NCBI GenBank assembly: GCA_025462865.1
Contig: JAOAPI010000055.1
Span: forward strand, 1-57,683
Source of the DNA: Candidatus Sulfotelmatobacter sp.
GTDB lineage: Bacteria; Acidobacteriota; Terriglobia; Terriglobales; Acidobacteriaceae
Length of the DNA stretch: 57,683 bases
Direction of reading: 5' to 3'
Shown here in pieces: positions 1 to 9,103 of the stretch. Made by a program: the position numbers and the translations under genes. Numbering within the stretch: position 1 is the stretch's first letter; every line of letters starts with the position of its first letter. A model generated the notes under the pieces. It searched no databases and was not told the origin of the DNA. It saw nothing but the letters and a program-made list of their open reading frames with translations.

Positions 1-2
1 TC

Positions 3-79
3 TGGTGCGCCCGGAGAGATTCGAACTCCCGACCTATTGCTCCGGAGGCAATCGCTCTATCCATCTGAGCTACGGGCGC
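3..79 (-). tRNA. tRNA-Arg (anticodon CCG)
   Basis: On the minus strand a full cloverleaf can be drawn: a 7-bp acceptor stem GCGCCCG/CGGGCGC, D stem GCTC/GAGC, anticodon stem ATTGC/GCAAT with loop CTCCGGA, and a T loop beginning TTCGAA. The anticodon CCG reads CGG (Arg). The CCA end is encoded at 3-5. Everything is canonical, which makes it a useful contrast to the aberrant tRNA-like genes near 22.9 kb. Confidence 0.95.
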
Positions 80-228
80 ACTCCAGCAGTTTCAGTTTAC
101 ATGCGGGATTGAGAACCATCAATGCGAGTGGCCGGTTGCTGCCTCTGCGTTTGTGCGCAGCCCACTGGAAGCGGAGCAGCAGAATGTTGCCCGCAGTCAC
201 GAAAAGATTCCTTTGTCAAAAAACCAAC

Positions 229-579
229 TTAGTAGCGACCGCGTCCGCCGCCACCACCGCCGCGGCCTCCACGATCGCCGCCTCGATCTCCACCACGGCC
301 TCCGCGGTCGCGTCCTCCACCACCGCCGTGTTCAGTCTTGGGCCGCGCTTCGTTCACGTTTAGAGTGCGTCCGCCCACTTGCGAGCCATTCAACGAAGTG
401 ATGGCCTTGTCTCCTTCTTCGTTACTGGCCATCTCCACAAAACCGAATCCGCGCGAGCGCCCCGTATCCCGGTCTGTCATGATGCTGACCCGGTCCACTT
501 GACCGAAGGGAGCAAACATCTGGCGCAGCTCGTCTTCCGACGTGTTAAAGCTCAAGTTGCCGACAAAAATATTCTTCAA
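229..579 (-). CDS. RRM-type RNA-binding protein with Gly/Arg-rich tail
   Basis: 116 aa. Residues 1-80 form one RNA recognition motif: RNP2 is KNIFVGNLSF at the N terminus and RNP1 is RSRGFGFVEM around residue 45. Residues 84-116 are a Gly/Arg/Asp-rich tail (RGG-like) ending GRGRY. This is the bacterial cold-shock/cyanobacterial Rbp-type architecture; such proteins bind single-stranded RNA, often in the cold. The start codon is TTG, preceded by GAGGAAG at good spacing. It is monocistronic between tRNA-Arg and the GH31 gene. The RNA target is unknown. Confidence 0.9.
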   Translation of the reverse strand: MKNIFVGNLSFNTSEDELRQMFAPFGQVDRVSIMTDRDTGRSRGFGFVEMASNEEGDKAITSLNGSQVGGRTLNVNEARPKTEHGGGGGRDRGGRGGDRGGDRGGRGGGGGGRGRY

Positions 580-763
580 GCGTCTTCCTCTGCATTGACC
601 TGTCGAAGTGCAAGCTGGATGGGCAGACTGCCAGGTCGGAAATACCTTCCTGAAAATCGAGACCGGAGCTGGCGAACAGTCGAATGCGGCAGAAGTATAG
701 CAGGTTTGTCAAATCGAGCCTGTCAAATCGGTTCCAAAGGGGTCAGCCACAAATGCTTAATAG

Positions 764-3520
764 TTATTGTGCATCACGCAGGTTTGCGAGGGCGCGTTGC
801 ACGCGAGCTTGGTGCGCCTTACTCCGCTCAGCATCTCCCTCGGCTGCTGTGGCGGAAGCTGCAGCGTTCGATGTTGGCGCCTTCATGTCATTCTGCGCCG
901 CTTCCGTGGCAGACAACGCGGCCGCGCACCGACCGGCAAGGGCATCGATCTCGACGCGGGCCGTTTCTGGGTGATATCCGATGCGGTCGCCCGTCTGCAT
1001 CGCCATTGTCACATCGTCTGGAACTGCTGAGATCATCGGATAGTCTGCCGAGATCGTGTCGTAAGCTTCGCGCAATCGCCGCGTGCGTCCAGTAAAACCG
1101 TCCAGCAGGTTTCTGGAGCTGAGTGAGCCCGGCGCGCGGCGCACTACGATCGTGGTCGCGCGGTGCACATCGGCAGAGGCGACAGGAACAATCGTGGTCA
1201 GTGTGTTGCCCTCAAAGCGCCAGCCCGGCTGCTTCGCATCGAGTGTGAACTGCAACGATACTCCGTTGGCCGTGACGGAGGCGGGCGGCCAGTCCGCCGG
1301 CAGGCGCACTTCGTAGCCCCGCATCGGCTGCATGCCTGTATATCCGCCGCGAACTGGCGCGATCGTCACACTCAATTCCTCGCCGGACTGCGTAGCGGTG
1401 ACATCGGTCCACGTGGTGCCAACGTTTTGCTGATAGTGTTCCGCGTGGCCGGAATCCTCGTACACCGTATAGCGCGAGGTCTGGCCGTCCGCCAGCGGTG
1501 AGATCGAGAGAATCAGGGGATCGACCGGGCGCTCACCCGTGTAGAGCACGGGAGGCTGCATGGGTGTAATGGACCCTGCCTTAAGAAACACAGGCAGCTG
1601 GTCGATCGCGTAACTTCGTTCAACACCGACGGGGCCACGGAAGCGCTTGCCGCTCGACCACTCGATCCAGTCGCCTGCGGGCAGCCAAAGGTGTTCAGTT
1701 GCCAGCCCGGTCCCTGCATCGACAGGATTAACTACGGGCGCGACTAGCATGTTTTCCCCAAACAGATATTCATTCTTCGCCGCATAGGCCTCTGGCGCTT
1801 CAGGGAAGTCGTAGTAGAGCGGACGCAAGAAGGCGACTCCGGTGTCAAAGGTGCGGCGTGCCTCCGTATAGATGTAGGGCTGCATCGCATAGCGAAGCTG
1901 GAAACTGGCGCGCATGATATCGCTGTAGGGCTCCGGATAGGCCCAGATGCGGCGTTCACTATTAGCGTTCTTGGTTGTGTGCGTGCGCAGAATCGGGCTG
2001 AAAGTGCCGAACTGGATCCAGCGCGTAAAGAGTTCGGGCTCGATGACGCCGGGCATGTGTCCGCCAATGTCGTGCGACCAGTAGGCGTAGCCCACGTTGG
2101 CAGCCGTCGCGGTGAACCACGGTTGGAACGACAGGGAATCCCAAGTGGAGATCGTATCTCCCGAAAATCCAATCTGGTAGCGGTGATTGCCGAGACCGCC
2201 CCAGCGATGAAAGAGAAGCGGTCGTTTGCCTTCGTGCTCTTGATCGGTGAAGTGGATGTAATTGAGCCACCACGTGGGATTCACGCCTGCAGCTTTCGTG
2301 TTGTTCTCCTGTTGCCAGTCAAGCCACCAGAAGTCAACTCCCTGCGCTTCCAGTGGATGGTGCAGCAGATCCAGATAGTTCTTCGCAAACTTGCGGTCCG
2401 TCAGGTCAAACGGAACATACTTCTGCGTCGCTGGGTCGATTCCCATGTTGTGAGCAAACTGCGGGTACGCATCTTCCCAGGGCTGCACGCCGCTAGCGGG
2501 ATGAAGATTGAGTGTCACCTTCAGGCCTTCGTTGTGCAACTCAGTCAAAAAGTCCTTGGGATCGGGGAAGAGGGCATCGTCCCAGGAGTAGCCGCTCCAG
2601 CCTTTGCGATGGCCGGAGGCATCCTCGATCTCGAAGTGCCGCCCAAAAGTCTTGTGCCAGTCCATATCGATCACGAAGACATCGAATGGAACATTATCCT
2701 GGTGAAAGCCGGTGACGAGGTCGCGCAGTTCCTGATCGCTGTAGGCCCAGTAGCGCGACCACCACGCTCCGAAAGCATAGCGTGGCGGCAGCGGGATGCG
2801 TCCGGCGACGCGTACATAATCTCCGAGGGCCCGTTTGTAGTCATGACCGTAACCGAAGAAGTAGAGATCCTGCCGCGTCCCCGGGGGCCGTGGCAGCACC
2901 CACGGCTGGGTTGTGGCGTCACCATGGCTGAAGTTGAAATCGGAGGAGTCAAAAAGCGGCCCGCCATCATCCACCACGACCCAGCCGTCCCGTGAAATCA
3001 GTCCCTCCCCGATGGGCTCTTTGAGATGCTCGGCGCCCAGCGCGCCGTCCAACGTACGTGTTGTCCCCTGCAGATTGCCGGTCGCGGGCGTTCCGGGCCG
3101 CCATGTGACAGCCTTGCCGTCCAGTTGGAGAGTGATGGCTAGATCGTCCGCCGTAAAGCCCGCGGCCTTGGGGCTTGGCCGGTAAACCAGTTTCAACTTA
3201 CCGGTGTCGATCGTGACCATATGACCCGAGAGCTTTTTGGTGAACCGAGGCACAGGCAGTTTGCGATTCAGAAAAATAAACGAGGGGCGATCCTCGAATC
3301 CGTCATCCGAAGCCCACTCCATCCGGATAAGCTCCGGCGTGAGCACCGTGAACCGGGCATTGCCCACCCTGACAATCGCCGAAGGATCTGCAACGGGGTC
3401 GGCAGTTCGCGCGAGAGGCGCATCGGCAAGGGCGTCTTGGTGCTGCGCAGATAGAGGAGAGACAGCGAATAGGATCAAAGCGGTAAGTAATGGGGACACC
3501 AGACAGGCAATAACCTTCAT
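764..3520 (-). CDS. Secreted glycoside hydrolase family 31 (alpha-glucosidase/alpha-xylosidase type)
   Basis: 918 aa from the ATG at 3520, which has AAGGAG 9 bases upstream and opens directly into a signal peptide (residues 1-25, ending SPLSAQ). A longer reading frame runs upstream to 3646 but would overlap the small zinc-ribbon gene and bury the signal peptide. GH31 hallmarks are the VIDMDW motif (about 284-288), WWLDWQQ with the presumed nucleophile Asp near 401, and GFSGDTISTW with the presumed acid/base Asp near 455. A beta-sandwich region follows. The last ~100 residues are Ala-rich and charged and outside the usual GH31 fold. It probably cleaves alpha-linked oligosaccharides in the periplasm or outside; the exact substrate cannot be read from sequence. 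Confidence 0.92.
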   Translation of the reverse strand: MKVIACLVSPLLTALILFAVSPLSAQHQDALADAPLARTADPVADPSAIVRVGNARFTVLTPELIRMEWASDDGFEDRPSFIFLNRKLPVPRFTKKLSGHMVTIDTGKLKLVYRPSPKAAGFTADDLAITLQLDGKAVTWRPGTPATGNLQGTTRTLDGALGAEHLKEPIGEGLISRDGWVVVDDGGPLFDSSDFNFSHGDATTQPWVLPRPPGTRQDLYFFGYGHDYKRALGDYVRVAGRIPLPPRYAFGAWWSRYWAYSDQELRDLVTGFHQDNVPFDVFVIDMDWHKTFGRHFEIEDASGHRKGWSGYSWDDALFPDPKDFLTELHNEGLKVTLNLHPASGVQPWEDAYPQFAHNMGIDPATQKYVPFDLTDRKFAKNYLDLLHHPLEAQGVDFWWLDWQQENNTKAAGVNPTWWLNYIHFTDQEHEGKRPLLFHRWGGLGNHRYQIGFSGDTISTWDSLSFQPWFTATAANVGYAYWSHDIGGHMPGVIEPELFTRWIQFGTFSPILRTHTTKNANSERRIWAYPEPYSDIMRASFQLRYAMQPYIYTEARRTFDTGVAFLRPLYYDFPEAPEAYAAKNEYLFGENMLVAPVVNPVDAGTGLATEHLWLPAGDWIEWSSGKRFRGPVGVERSYAIDQLPVFLKAGSITPMQPPVLYTGERPVDPLILSISPLADGQTSRYTVYEDSGHAEHYQQNVGTTWTDVTATQSGEELSVTIAPVRGGYTGMQPMRGYEVRLPADWPPASVTANGVSLQFTLDAKQPGWRFEGNTLTTIVPVASADVHRATTIVVRRAPGSLSSRNLLDGFTGRTRRLREAYDTISADYPMISAVPDDVTMAMQTGDRIGYHPETARVEIDALAGRCAAALSATEAAQNDMKAPTSNAAASATAAEGDAERSKAHQARVQRALANLRDAQ

Positions 3521-3575
3521 GGCAAAACTCTCCTTGTGGCTGATTGACTTACCACTCATCGAAGGCAAAAACGAC

Positions 3576-3752
3576 CTAGCAGTCGTCCACTTTCCAGTAT
3601 CCTTCGCGGTGAAATCCCACCTGTAGCAGCCGGTTCTTTGGATCATGCCGCTTACCGCAATTCGAGCAGATCAAGTACCGGGTCCAGGCTGTGCCTTGGC
3701 GATCATAGTTTTCCGAAACCGCAAAAGTCGTTCCACAACTGCACGGCACCAT
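3576..3752 (-). CDS. Small zinc-ribbon-like protein
   Basis: 58 aa from the ATG at 3752. An ATG two codons earlier (3758) abuts the AAGGA ribosome site, so the later one is better placed. There are two cysteine pairs, CSCGTTF near the N terminus and ICSNCGKRHD mid-protein, a pattern expected for a single zinc ribbon. It lies between typA and the GH31 gene, same strand. I do not recognise the family; a nucleic-acid or protein-binding zinc ribbon is inference. Confidence 0.6.
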   Translation of the reverse strand: MVPCSCGTTFAVSENYDRQGTAWTRYLICSNCGKRHDPKNRLLQVGFHREGYWKVDDC

Positions 3753-3805
3753 GAACATCCTTAGCGGAATATTTTCGTCAGATCTCTCGGACTTGCGGCC
3801 GCCGT

Positions 3806-5629
<1,824 letters not shown>

Positions 5630-5791
5630 AGTATGGGTTGTCCTTTATTTACGGATCGAATTGACGGTCGATGCAGCCGGTTCGCGGCTGGAATGTCCCA
5701 CCTATAACTTTACTATGTGCGGAGGTTTCGCAGGAGATTACATCGCACTTACGTACAAGCATCCCCTCCCAAGCCCGAGCCAGAGGATTGC

Positions 5792-5819
5792 TTGCGCGCT
5801 TTCGCAACCTTGCTACAAT
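5792..5819 (+). promoter_or_regulatory. Candidate sigma70-like promoter of the NTF2-like gene
   Basis: TTGCGC at 5792-5797 and TACAAT at 5814-5819 are separated by 16 bp. The -10 sits inside the 25-bp palindrome at 5806-5830, so a protein bound there would block or reshape the promoter. Predicted transcription would start near 5826, about 70 bases ahead of the downstream ATG. Confidence 0.45.
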
Positions 5820-5830
5820 CGCGCAAGGTT
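5806..5830. promoter_or_regulatory. 25-bp palindrome AACCTTGC-N9-GCAAGGTT (candidate operator, copy 1)
   Basis: Two perfect 8-base arms (5806-5813 and 5823-5830) flank a 9-base spacer. The same arms with the same 9-base spacing but a different spacer sequence recur at 9013-9037, before the large receptor gene. Conserved arms with a free spacer and fixed spacing are what a dimeric repressor or activator site looks like. The divergent MerR/XRE/cupin regulator is the obvious candidate binder (inference). Confidence 0.6.
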
Positions 5831-5896
5831 CGATGCCATAGTCGGTTCGAGCCAGTCATGCCGGATCGAGGCTTCCAACGATTGGATAGAGTGAAT

Positions 5897-6415
5897 ATGA
5901 ATATCATCGTGAATGTGAAACGAAGTCTTATTGCCGCTATGCTGCTTGTCATGCTGGCGCCACCGTCGATAGCGGCTCCGCGGCATAGCAAATCCACCAC
6001 GGATCGAGACGCCGCCATCGCCGAAAAGTGGATTGCGGCGTGGAATTCCCACAGCCCGGAAAAAATGCTTGTAGCGTTTACCTCAGACGTCTTCTACGAG
6101 GACGTGGCCTTTAGCGAGGTGAGTCACGGCAGCGCGGAACTGCGTAAGTTCGCCGCTTCCGAATTCGAAGGCGTCCCTGATCTCGAACTCAAGCTGCTGC
6201 GTGCCAATATCCACGGCGGGCACGGAACCATCGAATGGATTTTTAGTGGCACCGATAAGGGAGTGTTCAACACGGGAAAGAAGTTCTCTGTCCGAGGCGT
6301 CAGCGTTATCGACGTGCGCGACGGCAAAATATCGCGCAGCGTCGATTTCTACGATTCGGGTACAATCATGCGCCAGGTCGGGGTGTTGCCAACTCCTCCA
6401 ACAGAGGCCAAGTGA
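5897..6415 (+). CDS. Secreted NTF2/SnoaL-like protein
   Basis: 172 aa from the ATG at 5897; the upstream extension of the frame is not protein-like. Residues 1-26 are a signal peptide ending PSIAAP. The rest shows the SnoaL/NTF2-like pattern: a DAAIAEKWIAAWNSHSPE helix, then VAFTSDVFYEDVAF, and a final strand with VDFYDSGTIMRQVG. This fold serves hydrolases, isomerases and ligand-binding proteins, so the reaction cannot be assigned. It lies about 115 bases before an APC permease gene on the same strand, and its promoter carries the shared palindrome, which suggests it belongs to the catabolic island. Confidence 0.8.
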   Translation: MNIIVNVKRSLIAAMLLVMLAPPSIAAPRHSKSTTDRDAAIAEKWIAAWNSHSPEKMLVAFTSDVFYEDVAFSEVSHGSAELRKFAASEFEGVPDLELKLLRANIHGGHGTIEWIFSGTDKGVFNTGKKFSVRGVSVIDVRDGKISRSVDFYDSGTIMRQVGVLPTPPTEAK

Positions 6416-6449
6416 CGCAGAGTCGATGGGGCTCTGCGCTGGGAGAAAA

Positions 6450-6479
6450 CTTCAAACAGAGAGGCACGAAAGTTTGAAG
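6450..6479. repeat. Hairpin between the NTF2-like gene and the permease
   Basis: Perfect 8-bp arms CTTCAAAC (6450-6457) and GTTTGAAG (6472-6479) enclose a 14-base loop. There is no T-run after it, so it is not a clear terminator. It could be a regulator site or an mRNA stem between two cotranscribed genes. Confidence 0.4.
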
Positions 6480-6530
6480 CAAAAGGAACAGAGCAGGGCA
6501 GGGAAACCCTAAGGCCCGCAAAGGATTCTC

Positions 6531-8036
6531 ATGACACCGAAGCCAACCACAGCGGAACGAGACTCCGCTCAGCTCGAAGCCCTCGGCTATGACTCCAAGT
6601 TCGATCGCTCCATGAGCCTGTGGGCGAACTTCGCGCTTGGCTTCACCTACCTGTCGCCGGTGGTTGGCGTCTACACGGTTTTTGCCTTTGCCATCGCCAC
6701 CGGCGGTCCACCCATGTTCTGGAGCTATTTGTTTGTTGGGCTGGGGCAGCTGTTGGTAGCCTTGGTGTTCGGAGAGATTGTCTCCCAGTTCCCCATTTCC
6801 GGCGGTCTTTATCCTTGGGCCCGGCGGCTGGTGGGAAAGCGTTGGGCCTGGATGGCGGGCTGGGTCTACATGTGGGCCTTGTGTACCACCATTGCGGCGG
6901 TGGCCGTGGGCGGAGCCCCTTATGTAGCTCAGCTTCTCGGCATCCACGTGAGTCAAGGTGGAGAAGTCGCGATTGCAGTAGCCATGATCGTCGCGACAAC
7001 GGCCCTAAACGTCAGCGGCACAAAGCTTCTGGCTCGGGTCGCTATGTTCGGATTCATTTGCGAATTGCTGGGCGCTGTTGTGGTGGGGGGCTACCTGCTG
7101 CTCTTCGCCCGTCATCAGAGCTTCGGGGTGCTCTTCCAAACTTTCGGCCTGGGTAGCAATGGACATTACTTGCCCGCGTTTCTGGCGTCGAGCGTCGCCG
7201 CCATGTTCTGTTACTACGGCTTTGAAGCCTGTGGGGACGTCGCCGAGGAAACCCCGGACGCCAGCCGCGCCATCCCCAAGGCAATGCGCATGACCATCTA
7301 TATTGGCGGCTTCGCCGCCATGCTGGTTTGCCTGGCTCTGGTGTTGGCGGTGCCCGATTTGAACGCCGTGTTGTCCGGCCAGGATGCGGATCCAGTGACA
7401 ACCACCCTGCGCGCAGCCGTGGGCCCGATCGGGCTGCGGGCCGTCATCGCGGTGGTGATGGTTTCATTTTTCTCCTGCCTCATCAGTCTGGAGGCGGCCA
7501 CCAGCCGCCTCTTGTTCAGCTATGGCCGCGATCGCATGATCTTCGGCAGCGCCCAGCTCAGCACGCTTTCCAAACGCACTCGCGTGCCGGTCATCGCCCT
7601 GCTGGTTGCCGGGACAGTACCGGCATTCATTGCGATTGCAGGATTGTTTCTTGAGGAAATGATTAAGACCATTATCGTGTTCGGGTCCGCCGGAATCTAC
7701 ATTGCCTTCCAGATGATTGTCCTGGGAGCGCTGGTAGCACGAGCGAAGGGTTGGAAACCAAGCGGAGCGTTTCGTTTGGGTGTCTGGGCGTGGCCCGTGA
7801 ACCTGGCGGCGCTTACCTATGGCCTCCTGGCCATCGTCAATATGGTATGGCCACGCACGCCGCAAGACCCTTGGTATCGTAACTACGGAATGATTGTGGG
7901 CGCGGCGGTCGTGCTTGCCACCGGCCTGTTCTACGCCATCCTGTTTAAACCCTATGATCGCCTCAGTGCCCCCGAGGGCGATGCTCACCTCGCCCACCTG
8001 GACGTGCCGCTCACAGCCGAGAGCAACCTCGACTAG
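6531..8036 (+). CDS. APC-superfamily amino acid/amine permease
   Basis: 501 aa, about 12 hydrophobic segments, with the APC signature region SPVVGVYTVFAFAIATGGPP in the first membrane span and FPISGGLYPWARR in the second-third span region. Ribosome site AAAGGA lies 5 bases before the ATG. It resembles the GABA/choline-type (ACT) branch, which moves GABA, choline or similar amines across the inner membrane. The neighbouring aminotransferases and semialdehyde dehydrogenases support omega-amino acid uptake (inference). A second, only distantly similar permease lies at 14616. Confidence 0.88.
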   Translation: MTPKPTTAERDSAQLEALGYDSKFDRSMSLWANFALGFTYLSPVVGVYTVFAFAIATGGPPMFWSYLFVGLGQLLVALVFGEIVSQFPISGGLYPWARRLVGKRWAWMAGWVYMWALCTTIAAVAVGGAPYVAQLLGIHVSQGGEVAIAVAMIVATTALNVSGTKLLARVAMFGFICELLGAVVVGGYLLLFARHQSFGVLFQTFGLGSNGHYLPAFLASSVAAMFCYYGFEACGDVAEETPDASRAIPKAMRMTIYIGGFAAMLVCLALVLAVPDLNAVLSGQDADPVTTTLRAAVGPIGLRAVIAVVMVSFFSCLISLEAATSRLLFSYGRDRMIFGSAQLSTLSKRTRVPVIALLVAGTVPAFIAIAGLFLEEMIKTIIVFGSAGIYIAFQMIVLGALVARAKGWKPSGAFRLGVWAWPVNLAALTYGLLAIVNMVWPRTPQDPWYRNYGMIVGAAVVLATGLFYAILFKPYDRLSAPEGDAHLAHLDVPLTAESNLD

Positions 8037-8103
8037 AGCACTGTGACGATGGCCACGGGACCAGGTTATCTTGCCGGTGTACCGATGTCACCGGCGCATC
8101 AAA

Positions 8104-8904
8104 TCAGAACGTCGGCGGTGTATTCACCCACAGCAGCCAGGCTTCGGCGCGTCCAGGATTTTTCCAATGATGCGGAGTCGCGCTCTCAAAATAGAAACTG
8201 TCACCAGCCTTGAGCCGGTATTCTTCATTCTCCAGCGTAATCATCAGCGCCCCGCGCAATATATAAAGGAACTCTTCTCCTTCGTGAGAATAAGAGTCCC
8301 CGCTTCCGGCGCCGGGGGCTACGCGAAACAGATGCGGCTCCATCACCGTGTTGCCCCATGCTAATAGTTCCATGCGGACGCCGGGGCCGGCCTCCAGCAC
8401 TTTCCGTTGAGCCGGTTGCACTTGCCGAGTGCTCGCTCCGTTTGCGTCGAAAAAATCCAGAATGTTCGTTTTATAAAATCGCGCCAGCTTGCGCAGCGTT
8501 CCGACTGAGCCAGTCATCTGCGAGCGTTCCAGGGCGCTCAGGAATCCCACCGAAATGCCGACCGGTTTTGCAACTTGCGCCAGCGACAATCGCCGTTGTG
8601 AACGTAGATGCCGCAAGTGCGAACCAATCGCCACCGCACTGCCATCTGCCGCCGGACGCGCCCGTCCCTCGCGGCGCAGCAATTCCACAATCGCCGGCGC
8701 GTTCAACCCGCGCACTTTGCGCAGAAAGCGCGCCCGCTTCAGCAGTTTCACGTCATCAGTGGTGTACAGCCGGTATTTGCTCTCAGTACGCCGCGGACGC
8801 GTCAGCCCCAGGTTCTCCCAGGTCCGGATCACGGACGGCGAAACTCCCACACGCCGCGCCACGTCTCCGATCTTCAAGTAGGCCTTACCGTTGGAAGTAC
8901 TCAT
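8104..8904 (-). CDS. Three-part regulator: MerR-type HTH + XRE-type HTH + cupin
   Basis: 266 aa. Residues 9-77 are a MerR-like winged HTH (KIGDVARRVGVSPSVIRTWE, then YRLYTTDDVKLL). Residues 93-148 are an XRE/Cro-type HTH (SLAQVAKPVGISVGFLSALE). Residues 185-262 are a cupin (HEGEEFLYILRG, GDSFYFES, TPHHW). XRE-cupin proteins such as PuuR sense metabolites of amine catabolism; a MerR HTH in front adds a second DNA-binding unit in one chain. It is transcribed divergently from the 1292-aa receptor and sits inside the aminotransferase/permease island, so local control is likely. Its dimer could use the AACCTTGC palindromes at 5806 and 9013. Confidence 0.88.
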   Translation of the reverse strand: MSTSNGKAYLKIGDVARRVGVSPSVIRTWENLGLTRPRRTESKYRLYTTDDVKLLKRARFLRKVRGLNAPAIVELLRREGRARPAADGSAVAIGSHLRHLRSQRRLSLAQVAKPVGISVGFLSALERSQMTGSVGTLRKLARFYKTNILDFFDANGASTRQVQPAQRKVLEAGPGVRMELLAWGNTVMEPHLFRVAPGAGSGDSYSHEGEEFLYILRGALMITLENEEYRLKAGDSFYFESATPHHWKNPGRAEAWLLWVNTPPTF

Positions 8905-8987
8905 GATTCACCAGAACATCGCGCACCACAACCTTATGCGCGGACAGAGATGAAAGTTTTCTATTCGAAGGAGCGCTTTTTTTCTTC

Positions 8988-9017
8988 TTGACAGTACGTG
9001 TCCCCCTTCTCTAACCT
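8988..9017 (+). promoter_or_regulatory. Candidate promoter of the receptor gene
   Basis: A perfect -35 TTGACA (8988-8993) is followed, after an 18-bp spacer, by TAACCT (9012-9017), a weak -10 that overlaps the left arm of the palindrome at 9013-9037. The long spacer and weak -10 are typical of promoters needing an activator, such as MerR-type control. This is inference from sequence only. Confidence 0.4.
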
Positions 9018-9037
9018 TGCGGGATTATAGCAAGGTT
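9013..9037. promoter_or_regulatory. 25-bp palindrome AACCTTGC-N9-GCAAGGTT (candidate operator, copy 2)
   Basis: Arms 9013-9020 and 9030-9037 match the copy at 5806-5830 exactly, with the same 9-base spacing but unrelated spacer bases. A further CCACAACCTT half-site is present at about 8926-8935, just upstream of the regulator's ATG. It lies between the divergent regulator and receptor genes, the expected place for an operator serving both. Confidence 0.6.
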
Positions 9038-9103
9038 GTGGCTGCACACAAGCCGTCGTTTTTCAAAAACAAAAAATCTCTTCCAGGATGTACCGGAGGT
9101 TTC

